From Streptomyces phyllanthi (GTDB lineage: Bacteria; Actinomycetota; Actinomycetes; Streptomycetales; Streptomycetaceae), in contig NZ_VJZE01000035.1 of the NCBI RefSeq assembly GCF_009377205.1, positions 1 through 37,488 of the forward strand: a stretch of DNA of 37,488 nt. Reading direction: 5' to 3'. The notes under the pieces were generated by a model. That model was not told the DNA's origin. It did no database searches and saw only the letters and a list, made by a program, of their open reading frames with translations. The number at the start of each line of letters is the position of its first letter. Positions within the stretch are counted from its first letter, which is position 1. Positions 15,150-23,400 of the stretch are shown here, piece after piece. The translations under genes were made by a program, and so were the position numbers.

Positions 15150-16409
15150 TCAGGTCTCCTCGGTGGTGGTTGAGGTGGTGTGGAGAGTGGGTTCCAGTGC
15201 AACGCTGATCACGTTGAACACACGGCGGAGCCCACTCGCGGTGGGAATGATCAAGGGTTTGGTCGAGGCGGGGGCGGCCCTCAGCGACGCCTGATCGAGG
15301 TGAATACTCAAACCAAGGCCGGGGTGCTCGCCTGCTAGGGCCTCTCGCAGAGCCAGATCGAACTCGTCGTCACTGATCCGCTGCTTCCAGCAGACAGCGG
15401 CACGCAGCTGCCAAACGGGGAGATACATGCCGCCGGCCGCGTCGGCCCGTTGCTCGCGCCATACCGCCCAGACGGCATCGAGGGCGGCTCTACGTACCTC
15501 CTTGCCGACTCGCCGACTGATCGCGACGGCATCGCCACTACCCGTCACCACGGCGGTCGACCAGAGCCTCATTGCTGAAGGACCTGGCGCGTAGTAGCTG
15601 AAGTTGGCCAACCCCAGAAACCGAGTCCACCTGCGTAGCAGCTCGAGGCTGATGTAGTCCAAGGGGCAGCCGGCTGCGCTGAACACGAACCGCGCCATGG
15701 CTTCCTCGCACGTGGTGGCGAACTGCTTCCGGCTGATCTCCTTCTCCCGGGCATGCGCCCGCTCTTCGATACGCCGGACGTAGCTGCGGACGTGCTCACT
15801 GATGGCCTCGGGCTCTGCGGTCCAGCCGAGTGTGCCTTGAGCCGCCGCGTCGGCAGCGAACGCGACAAACTCGTCAAGGTACGTCGCGTTGGTCCTGTAC
15901 GCCGACGCGCTGAACCTCAAGAGGGGGATGGTCAAGTGAGTAGCGCTGCTGTCCGGTCGGGCACCCAGGATGCGCAGAAATCCCTCGAACTGCGGGTGTG
16001 TAGAAAGCAGTACGCCAGTGAGCGCGTTGTACGCGGCGCGACGGTCGGCTGCAACGAGCGTCGCCCACCTCTCGCCCGCGGGGGTGAGCGTAAACACCGA
16101 ATCGGCATGCGCATACGCCGAGTTGGGCCCCGAGGGCAGGATGTGCTTCTCCACCCAACCGAGACGCATGAGCTCCTTGAGGACGTCGACGGTGTTGTGG
16201 ACGTGCTTTTTGGTGTCTGACCGCGCCAACTCCCACTTGCGGGCGGAGTACGAGCCGTCTGTGTCACCCTCACGCGCCACCGCGGCAGCCCGGTCGACGA
16301 GGGCACGACGCACCTGCTCGAAAGTTGCTCCTTGCGCGACGTTACCGATGGCGACCTCGATGTACGCGAGGTCTTGCAGCCGTGGGATGCCCACTCCCCC
16401 AACGCTCAC
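15150..16409 (-). CDS. winged-helix protein, first gene of the three-gene operon
   Basis: I do not recognise this family. From GTG 16409, which has GGAGAG upstream, it is 419 residues; a TTG at 16445 would add 12. The N-terminal 140 residues look like a MarR/PadR-type winged helix: helices around ATFEQVRRALVDRAAA and KKHVHNTVDVLKELMRLG, then the wing WVEKHIL...SVFTLTPAGERWATL. The remainder is mostly helical (EAISEHVRSYVRRIEERAHA, LELLRRWTRFLGLAN) without catalytic motifs that I can see. There is no signal or membrane segment. It is four bases from the ATPase gene, so the two proteins should be made together. A DNA-binding or target-recognition subunit is the best inference. A sequence-specific regulator of the operon is the alternative. 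Confidence 0.65.
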   Translation of the reverse strand: MSVGGVGIPRLQDLAYIEVAIGNVAQGATFEQVRRALVDRAAAVAREGDTDGSYSARKWELARSDTKKHVHNTVDVLKELMRLGWVEKHILPSGPNSAYAHADSVFTLTPAGERWATLVAADRRAAYNALTGVLLSTHPQFEGFLRILGARPDSSATHLTIPLLRFSASAYRTNATYLDEFVAFAADAAAQGTLGWTAEPEAISEHVRSYVRRIEERAHAREKEISRKQFATTCEEAMARFVFSAAGCPLDYISLELLRRWTRFLGLANFSYYAPGPSAMRLWSTAVVTGSGDAVAISRRVGKEVRRAALDAVWAVWREQRADAAGGMYLPVWQLRAAVCWKQRISDDEFDLALREALAGEHPGLGLSIHLDQASLRAAPASTKPLIIPTASGLRRVFNVISVALEPTLHTTSTTTEET

Positions 16410-16833
16410 CGCAGCTCTCCGCGGACTACGGCGGCGAGGGACCAACGTGCCGACCTGGGCGACTTACGACATGAGTGTCCTCTGCGGGACATGCAGTGAA
16501 TGGGACGCATCAATGCTCCGATGCCAAGAGTGACGTGCGGATGACAACCACTGTCACCACAACCGGCCTATGCCACAAGGGAGTTACTTATGTATGCGTC
16601 CTCATGGGGCATGAGAGCCGAAGCATATTTATATGAAGGCAAGGTCGAGCCGATACGGGACGGCAACCTGCCTAGCACCACGGCCCACAACTGCCACACC
16701 GCCAGAGATCGCCATGACAAGCAGCGGGTAGGGCGAGGCGGCCAGCGTTCCCGCGCCTACATCCGGACGCCAGGCTCCGCTCGCACAGTCAGTGGGAATG
16801 CACTGCCCTCTGATCGAGTAAAGGAAATGCAAA
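16410..16833. promoter_or_regulatory. upstream region of the three-gene operon, no gene seen
   Basis: These 424 bases contain no credible coding sequence. Around 16580-16640 the DNA is clearly less GC-rich than the rest of the window (tatttatatgaag on the plus strand). On the minus strand this gives a TATAAAT-like word, a possible -10 region. An inverted repeat CTCATG-GGG-CATGAG lies at 16601-16615. Promoter placement is inference. Confidence 0.35.
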
Positions 16834-16864
16834 AGGGCCAAGGCAGACCGCCTGCCTTGGCCCT
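16834..16864 (-). terminator. strong hairpin with T-rich tail on the minus strand
   Basis: AGGGCCAAGGCAG (16834-16846) pairs perfectly with CTGCCTTGGCCCT (16852-16864) around a five-base loop. Read on the minus strand it is followed by TTTTGCATTTCC, as an intrinsic terminator would be. It would stop transcription entering from the tRNA side and so insulate the three-gene operon. Confidence 0.6.
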
Positions 16865-16890
16865 GACCCGAGCCGTCTCCGAGACACACA

Positions 16891-16972
16891 GCCGCCGAGG
16901 CCACCGTCAAGCTGAGGCGACAGCCCAGGCCAAGGCGAAAAGAAGAGCACGCGGAAGAAGCCGAAGAAGCAG
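16891..16972 (+). pseudogene. remnant of an integrase 3' end
   Basis: The sequence from GCCGCCGAGGCCACCG at 16891 matches the 3' end of the intact integrase gene (from about 12806). It resumes after a deletion with GCCCAGGCCAAGGCGAAAA and CGCGGAAGAAGCC. The downstream order is also shared: CTCCGCTCAC, then a related terminator hairpin, then the tRNA/att sequence. Only the Lys-rich tail survives, so this is a truncated, non-functional copy. It marks a second, older element in the same tRNA gene. Confidence 0.7.
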
Positions 16973-17061
16973 GCCCGGACCCGCTCCGCTCACGCATCGC
17001 TCACGCAAGCCATCTAGCGGCACCCCGGCCGCGTGACGCGTCACGTCCCGAGCAGCACAAA

Positions 17062-17096
17062 AGCCCAGGTCACGTGCTATGCGACCTGGGCTTTTT
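17062..17096. terminator. terminator between integrase remnant and tRNA-Thr
   Basis: AGCCCAGGTC (17062-17071) pairs with GACCTGGGCT (17083-17092), followed by TTTTT on the plus strand. The minus strand has AAAA-complement T residues as well, so it could also end the tRNA transcript. It is paralogous to the hairpin at 13026-13058. Confidence 0.8.
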
Positions 17097-17098
17097 CA

Positions 17099-17114
17099 GA
17101 GCCGCCTTCGGGAT
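17099..17114. other. attachment site at the tRNA-Thr 3' end
   Basis: The 3' end of the tRNA gene (from 17101, minus strand) plus two flanking bases matches the internal sequence at 13063-13078 at 14 of 16 positions. Accessory DNA lies on the left and core genes on the right, which makes this the chromosome-proximal attachment site. The core may extend further into the TPsiC arm. Confidence 0.6.
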
Positions 17115-17173
17115 TCGAACCCGAGACCTACGCATTACGAGTGCGTTGCTCTGGCCATCTGAGCTAAGGCGGC
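17101..17173 (-). tRNA. tRNA-Thr (anticodon CGT)
   Basis: The minus-strand sequence folds as a 73-base cloverleaf. The acceptor stem is GCCGCCT/AGGCGGC, the D arm starts AGCTCAGATGGCCAGAGC, and the anticodon stem-loop is ACGCA-CTCGTAA-TGCGT with anticodon CGT reading ACG. The T arm is TCGGG-TTCGAAT-CCCGA. CCA is not encoded. It serves as integration site for the element on its left. Confidence 0.97.
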
Positions 17174-17274
17174 GCGCTGTGCACACTATGGTGCGATCAG
17201 CAACGTCGGTAAGTCTACACAGTTTCGGGGGTGCTCCGTACCAACCCTCGGGGCACCCCGCCACGGCCTCGTGA

Positions 17275-18891
17275 TCAAGGCTGTGAACAGCGTTTTCGTT
17301 GGGCTGGTGGGGTGCCGTTGAGCAGGTAGGCGTTGATCGCCGCGTCGACGCAGTCGCTGCCGCGGCCGTAGGCGGTGTGGCCGTCGCCCTCGTAGGTGAG
17401 GAGGCGCGCCGAGGACAGCTGGGAGGCCAGGGCGCGGGCCCAGCGGTAGGGGGTCGCCGGGTCTCGGGTCGTGCCGACCACGACGATGGGGGCCGCGCCC
17501 TTCGCCTCGATGCGGTGCGGAGCGCCCGTGGGCCGCACCGGCCAGTACGCGCAGTTCAGGGACGCCCACGCCATGACCCGGCCGAAGACCGGTGAGGCCT
17601 TCTCGAAGGCGGGGAGCGCCTTCTCGACCTGGCCGGGGTTCGAGAAGGCCGCCGGGAGGTCGAGGCAGTTCACGGCGGCGTTCGCGAACATCAGGTTCGA
17701 GTACTCGCCGTTCGCGTCCCGCTCGTAGTAGCCGTCCGAGAGGGCGAGCAGGCCGGAGCCGTCCTTCCGCTCGATGGCCTCGTCGAGGGCCTGACGCAGT
17801 CGCGGCCACGCGGCCTCGTCGTACATCGCCGCGATCACACCGGTCGTGGCCAGCGACTCGCCGAGTTCGCGGCCGTCCGGGTCGCCGGTCGGGATGGGGC
17901 GGGCGTCGAGCCGGGCGAAGAAGGCCTTGAGGTTCGCGGCAGCCCGGGTGGGGGTCGCGTCGGCGCCGCCCAGCGGGCAGTCCGGCCGCCGCACGCAGTC
18001 CCTCGCGAACGACCGGAACGCCGTCTCGAAGCCCGCCGTCTGCTCCTCGTTCATCCTGCGGGCGGGCAGGGACGGGTCCATCGCGCCGTCCAGGACCAGC
18101 CGGCCGACGCGGTCGGGGAACAGCCCCGCGTACGTCGCGCCGAGGAACGTTCCGTACGACGCGCCGACATACGTCAGCCGCTCGTCGCCCAGCACCGCGC
18201 GCAGGATGTCCATGTCGCGCGCGGCCTCGACGGTCGAGAGATGGCGCAGCAGCCGAGGCGAGCGTGCCCCGCAGCCCTCCGCGAACCGCTTGTAGGCGTC
18301 GACCACTTCGGTGGTCTCCCGCTGGTCGTCGGGGGTGAAGTCCGTCTGCGTGTACGCGTCCATCCGGCGGGCGGTGAGACATCGGACCGGCTCGCTGTGG
18401 GCGACACCGCGCGGGTCGAGCGCCACCATGTCGTACCGGGCGCGGACCGCCGCGGGGTAGCCGATGCCCGCGTACGACCGCAGATAGCCGACCGCCGAGC
18501 CGCCCGGGCCTCCGGGGTTGACCAGCAGCGAGCCGAGGCGCTCGCCGGGGCCGGTGGCCTTCTTGCGGACGACCGCCAGGTCGATGTCGCTCCCGCCGGG
18601 CTTCGCGTAGTCGAGCGGCGCCTTCATCGTGGCGCACTGGAAACCGGGCGCACCGCAGCTGCGCCAGCTCAGCTTCTGCGCGTAGTGCGGGGACAGCGCC
18701 TGTGGTGTCGAGCCCGGCAGCGGCTTCAGGGAACCCGTCTCCGGTTTCGGCGTGGCCGTCGTGGCTGTCGTCGCCGAGGAGGCGGAGGACGAACTGCCGG
18801 ACGAGCAGGCCGAGGCGAGCAGTACGGCGGTGAGGAGTGCGGTGGTCGTACGGAGGGGTCGATTTCGGCGGAGGGAGCGCCTGGTTTGCAT
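17275..18891 (-). CDS. secreted alpha/beta hydrolase, tripeptidyl-aminopeptidase (Slp-like) family
   Basis: This is a 538-residue exported protein. ATG 18891 gives a clean signal peptide: MQTRRSLRRNRP, a hydrophobic TALLTAVLL, then ASAC with C29 as possible lipidation site and a Ser/Ala/Thr-rich linker. The catalytic triad can be read: GASYG (S245), TTRDPATP (D477) and GDGHTAYG (H505). The oxyanion region VNPGGPGGS and DPRGVAHS are typical of the S33 tripeptidyl aminopeptidases of Streptomyces. A role in extracellular peptide trimming is expected. A TTG at 18918 could add nine residues, but it lengthens the n-region without benefit. From memory it corresponds to SCO3540 in S. coelicolor, next to the same tRNA, so it is the first core gene beyond the insertion. 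Confidence 0.9.
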   Translation of the reverse strand: MQTRRSLRRNRPLRTTTALLTAVLLASACSSGSSSSASSATTATTATPKPETGSLKPLPGSTPQALSPHYAQKLSWRSCGAPGFQCATMKAPLDYAKPGGSDIDLAVVRKKATGPGERLGSLLVNPGGPGGSAVGYLRSYAGIGYPAAVRARYDMVALDPRGVAHSEPVRCLTARRMDAYTQTDFTPDDQRETTEVVDAYKRFAEGCGARSPRLLRHLSTVEAARDMDILRAVLGDERLTYVGASYGTFLGATYAGLFPDRVGRLVLDGAMDPSLPARRMNEEQTAGFETAFRSFARDCVRRPDCPLGGADATPTRAAANLKAFFARLDARPIPTGDPDGRELGESLATTGVIAAMYDEAAWPRLRQALDEAIERKDGSGLLALSDGYYERDANGEYSNLMFANAAVNCLDLPAAFSNPGQVEKALPAFEKASPVFGRVMAWASLNCAYWPVRPTGAPHRIEAKGAAPIVVVGTTRDPATPYRWARALASQLSSARLLTYEGDGHTAYGRGSDCVDAAINAYLLNGTPPAQRKRCSQP

Positions 18892-18991
18892 CTCGCGAGC
18901 GTAACCCTGCGCGCCCAAATGGTCACTATCGGCGACGTGCGTGCCTCGTACGAGTGACAGGGTTCACCGGCAGCCGACCTGGCCGCTCGAT

Positions 18992-19018
18992 GTACGTCCC
19001 GTACGTCCCGTACGTCCA
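18992..19018. repeat. three tandem copies of a 9-base unit
   Basis: GTACGTCCC occurs at 18992, 19001 and 19010 (the last copy ends in A). It lies in the 178-base gap between the start of the hydrolase gene and the end of the delta' gene, close to the hydrolase promoter. A chance microsatellite or binding sites are both possible. Confidence 0.6.
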
Positions 19019-19069
19019 GACATCCAATGCGTCGCTGTGGTGCGTCGCGCCGCTATGTCACGCCGTGAG

Positions 19070-20275
19070 TCAGCCCGCCCGCAGCGCCATCGTCATCGCC
19101 TCCACCGCCAGCAAGGGCGCCACATTGCGGTCGAGGGCGTCGCGGCAGGCGGCGATCGCGTCGATGCGGCGCAGCGTGGCCTCCGGTGTGGTGCCCCGGG
19201 CGAGGCGCTCCAGTGTGTCCTGAGCCTCGGTGTTGGCGAGGGCGACGCGGGAGCCGAGCTGGAGGGCGAGGACGTCGCGGTACAGGCCGGTGAGGTCGGT
19301 GAGGGCCAGGTCGAGGCTGTCGCGCTGCGCCCGTGTCCGCCGGCGCTTCTGCTTGTCCTCCAGCTCCTTCATGACGCCCGCCGTACCGCGAGGCAGCCGG
19401 CCGCCCTGGGCCGCGCCCAGCGCCGCCTTCAGCTCCTCGGTCTCCTTGACGTCGAGCTCCTCGGCGATTTGCTTGGACTCCTCCGTGGCGGCGTCGACGA
19501 GCTCCTGCGCCGCCTTGAGGCAGGCGCCGATGTCCTCGACGCGCAGCGGGAGCTTGAGCACGGCGGCCCGCCGCTCCCGCGCGCGCGGATCGGTGGCCAG
19601 ACGGCGGGCCCGGTCGATGTGCCCCTGGGTGGCGCGGGCCGCGACGGCGGCCACGTCCGGCTCGATGCCCTCACGCCGTACGAGCATGTCGGTGACCGCG
19701 TCCACCGAGGGTGTGAGCAGACTCACGTGGCGGCAGCGGGAACGGATGGTGGGCAGGACGTCCTCGAGCGAGGGGGCGCACAGCATCCAGACCGTGCGGG
19801 GGGCGGGCTCCTCGACGGCCTTGAGGACGGCGTTGGCCGACTTCTCGTTCAGCCGCTCGGCGTCCGCGACGAGGATGATCTGCCAGCGGCCGTTCGCCGG
19901 GGCGGTGAACGACTTGCGGACCGTGTCCCGCATGTCGTCGACGAGGATCTGCGAGCCCACCGCGGCCACGGTGCTGACATCGGCGTGGGTGCCCACCAGC
20001 GCCGTATGGCAGCCGTCGCAGAAGCCGCAGCCGGGGCTTCCGCCGAGGGCGCGGTCCGGGCTGACGCACTGCAGGGCCGCCGCGAAGGCCCGGGCCGCCG
20101 TGGTGTGCCCGGCGCCGGGCGGGCCTGTGAAGAGCCAGGCGTGGGTCATCTTCGACGCCTCGGGGGGCGGGGCCCCGGTCCCGGCCGCGGTGACGATCGC
20201 GTCGGCGTCCCGGGCGGCGGCGTCGAGCTGCGCGCTCAGCCTCTCCTGCCCCACCAGGTCGTCCCACACGGGCAT
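19070..20275 (-). CDS. holB: DNA polymerase III subunit delta'
   Basis: This is a 401-residue clamp-loader subunit of the cytoplasm. ATG 20275 is the right start because MPVWDDLVGQE is the conserved beginning of actinobacterial delta'. The AAA+ domain has GPPGAGHT at 51-58 in the P-loop place, with His instead of the catalytic Lys, in keeping with the non-hydrolysing role of delta'. The zinc module uses C70, C83, C86 and C89. VADAERLNEKSANAVLKAVE and the SRC motif (IRSRCRH) follow. The C-terminal 200 residues form the collar domain, with an added charged stretch (MKELEDKQKRRRTRAQRD). It lies downstream of tmk on the same strand (154-base gap), a common bacterial pairing. Confidence 0.93.
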   Translation of the reverse strand: MPVWDDLVGQERLSAQLDAAARDADAIVTAAGTGAPPPEASKMTHAWLFTGPPGAGHTTAARAFAAALQCVSPDRALGGSPGCGFCDGCHTALVGTHADVSTVAAVGSQILVDDMRDTVRKSFTAPANGRWQIILVADAERLNEKSANAVLKAVEEPAPRTVWMLCAPSLEDVLPTIRSRCRHVSLLTPSVDAVTDMLVRREGIEPDVAAVAARATQGHIDRARRLATDPRARERRAAVLKLPLRVEDIGACLKAAQELVDAATEESKQIAEELDVKETEELKAALGAAQGGRLPRGTAGVMKELEDKQKRRRTRAQRDSLDLALTDLTGLYRDVLALQLGSRVALANTEAQDTLERLARGTTPEATLRRIDAIAACRDALDRNVAPLLAVEAMTMALRAG

Positions 20276-20429
20276 GCGGCACCGCCCTTCCGTCGCTCTC
20301 TGCCTTGCCGCCACCCATTGTGCGCGAGCCCACTGACAATCACGGCCGACCAGTCGGCAGCACGCTGATCAGCCCTGCTCAGCGGCTGATCAACCGCTCA
20401 TCGGTCCGGGACGGCCCCGCGCCCCGGCG

Positions 20430-23400
20430 TCAGCGGCGCCGTCCGCCCCGTCCACGGCCACGGCCCCCATCACGCCCGTCGTCGCCCCTGCTGTCGTCGC
20501 CCTCGTAGTCCTCACGCGGCCCCAACAGCTCGTCCGCCAGGGTCGGCAGGTCGTCCAGCGGGGTCTCCTCCGCCCAGTCCGAGCGGCCACGGCGGCGCGG
20601 GGTGCCCTCGGCGTCCACCTGGGGCAGCTCGCGCGTACGGTCGTTCGAGTCGCCGGAGGCCGGACGCTCGCCCTGGGCCGGCCGCTCGTCCCGGAAGAAA
20701 CCGGGCGGCACCCGGTCCGTGGGGCCACCCGGCCCCTTCGCCGACTTCACCCTTGATCCCGATCCCGATCCCGATCCTGACCCCGAGCCCGACCCCGAGC
20801 CCGAGCCCGAGCCCGACCCCGAGCCACGCCGTCCCCTCGCCGGAGCGGCAGGAGCACCCGGAGCGGCGCCTTCCTCCCGTACGGGAGGAAGCACGGCCGT
20901 CTCGTCTGCCGCCCCGTCCCGCACCGGAGGCAGCACCGCCGTCTCATCGGCCGCACCCTCCGGTACCGAAGGCTTGCGTAGGACCGTCGTCTCGTCCCCG
21001 GCGCCCGAAGGCACCGGCGGCTGCGGCAGCTGCGTGGTCGTCTCCGAGTCGGGTTCACCGGGCCGTACCGGCGGCAGGACTGCCGTCTCGTCCACGGGCC
21101 CGCCCGACGCGTTCGTGGGCGTCACCACCGGCGTGGGCACCGTCATCTCGTTGTCCGGCGAGGACGAGGCAGACGCCGAGGACGACGAAGACGACCCAGA
21201 CGACGAGGACACTTCAGACGACCCGGATGATTCAGACGACAGGGGCGGCTTCGACAACGAGTGCTTCTTCTGGTTCGCGGCCGTCCCCGCCGAAGCCGCG
21301 GCCGCCGCCTCCGCGGCCACCCTCCGTGCCTCCTCGGCCCGCAGCAACGCCTCCTCGGCCTTGCGCTGCTTCTCCAGCCGGCGCGCCTCAGCCTCGGCCC
21401 GCAGCCGGGCCTCCTCCTCGGCCTGCCTGCGGCGCCGGTCCTCCTCGGCCTTGCGGCGCGCTTCCTCCTCGGCGCGCGCCTTCTCCTCCGCGAGAAGCCG
21501 GGCGCGCTCCTCCTCGGCCTTGCGCCGCGCCTCCTCGGCCCGTTGCCGGGCCTCCTCCGCCTGCCGCTCGGCCTCGCGCCGCTGGGCCTCCTCCAGCTCG
21601 AGCCGCTTGCGCTCCTCCTCCTCGGCACGCAGCCGCTCGAGGGCCTCCTGGCGCTCACGCTCCAGGCGCTCCTCCTCGGCCTTGCGCGCGGCCTCCTCCT
21701 CGGCCTTGCGCCGCGCCTCCTCCTCGGCCTTGCGCCGCGCCTCCTCCTGGGCCTTCACCTCGGCCTCGGACAGCGGCAGCATCACGTCGAGCCGGTGGCG
21801 GATCACCGTGGTGACGGCCTCGGGCTCCTGGCCCGCGTCCACGACCAGGTACCGCCCCGGGTCGGAGGAGGCCAGCGTCAGGAAACCGGACCGCACGCGC
21901 GCGTGGAACTCGGCCGGCTCCGACTCCAGCCGGTCCGGCGCCTCGGTGAACCGTTCGCGGGCGGTCTCGGGCGAGACGTCCAGCAGCACCGTCAGATGGG
22001 GCACCAGCCCGTTCGTCGCCCAGCGCGAGATCCGCGCGATCTCGGTGGGCGACAGGTCACGGCCGGCCCCCTGGTAGGCCACCGACGAGTCGACGTACCG
22101 GTCCGAGATGACGACGGCGCCGCGCTCCAGGGCGGGCCGTACGACCGTGTCCACGTGCTCGGCGCGGTCGGCGGCGTACAACAGCGCCTCCGCGCGGTGC
22201 GACAGCCCGGCCGACGAGACGTCCAGCAGGATCGACCGCAGCCGCTTGCCCACGGGCGTGGCCCCGGGCTCGCGCGTGAGGACGACCTCGTGTCCCTTGG
22301 CGCGGATCCACTCCGCGAGCGCCTCGGCCTGGGTCGTCTTGCCGGACCCGTCGCCGCCCTCCAGCGCGATGAAGAAGCCCGAGGCCGCGGGCGCCACCTC
22401 CGGGTCGTCCCCGCCGCGCAACGCGTCCCGCAGGTCGTGCCGCAGCGGCACCCCGGAGCGGTCGTCCACCTTGGCGAGCACCAGCGCGGCCACCGGCAGC
22501 AGCAGCGCGCCCACCAGCATCAGCGTGAACGCGGCGCCGCCGTGCGCGAACACGAACTTGCCGTTCTCCAGCCGGTGCGGCCCGATCAACGCCGCCACCA
22601 CGGGGGCGATCACGGCGCCGAGCGCCACGAAGACCCGTACGACCGCGTGCAGGTGCTCGGTGGTGCGGGCCCGGCGGAAGTCCTCGGCCTCCTGGTCCAG
22701 CAGCGTGTGCCCGGTGTTCGCGGCGATCCCCGCGCCCACGCCGGCGAGCGCGAGGAGCAGCACCACACTGGTGACGTCCGGCACGAGCCCGGCGGCGAGC
22801 AGCGCGATCCCGGTGAAGGCGATCGCCAGGGCCAGCAGCCGGCGCCGCGACAGCGCGGGGAGCACGGACGGCGCCTTGCGGATGCCGACGACCACGCCAC
22901 CGGTCAGCGCGACGGCCAGCAGCCCGTACAGGACCGGTCCGCCGTCCAGGTCCTTGGCGTGCAGCACGGCGACGGCGACCGCTGCGGCGATGGCGCTCGC
23001 GACGGCCGCGCAGGCGAGGACGAGGATCGTGATCGCTCCGGTACGGCCCTTGTCGGCGCCCGTGCCCGTCTTGGGGCGGCGCAGGCCCTCGAGTGGCGAC
23101 CGCGCGCGCGGGGTGCGCGTGTCGGGCAGTTCGAGGAAGACCAGGACCGAGAGGGAGGCGGCGAACAGTCCGGCCGCGACGTACGACCCGAGTGCCGCCT
23201 GGTGCTGGCCGAACCAGTCGATCCCGGCACCCAGCAGACTGTTGAACAGCGCCGTCACGACCAAGGTGGCCGCCGCGAGGGGCACCGCCACGAATCCCGT
23301 ACGCAGCGACAGGCGCCGCAGCGCGTCCATGTGGTCCGGCAGCGGGCGCACGGTCGCGCCCTCCGGCGGGGGCGCGGGCAGCAGCGCGGGCGCCGCGCTC

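Noticed and set aside
16590..17036. Plus-strand open frame of 148 codons between the operon and tRNA-Thr
   Set aside because: It crosses a terminator hairpin and the integrase remnant, has no family pattern and no convincing ribosome binding site.
20340..20400. GCTGATCAGC/GGCTGATCA dyad between tmk and holB
   Set aside because: Short and imperfect; not enough for a terminator or operator call.
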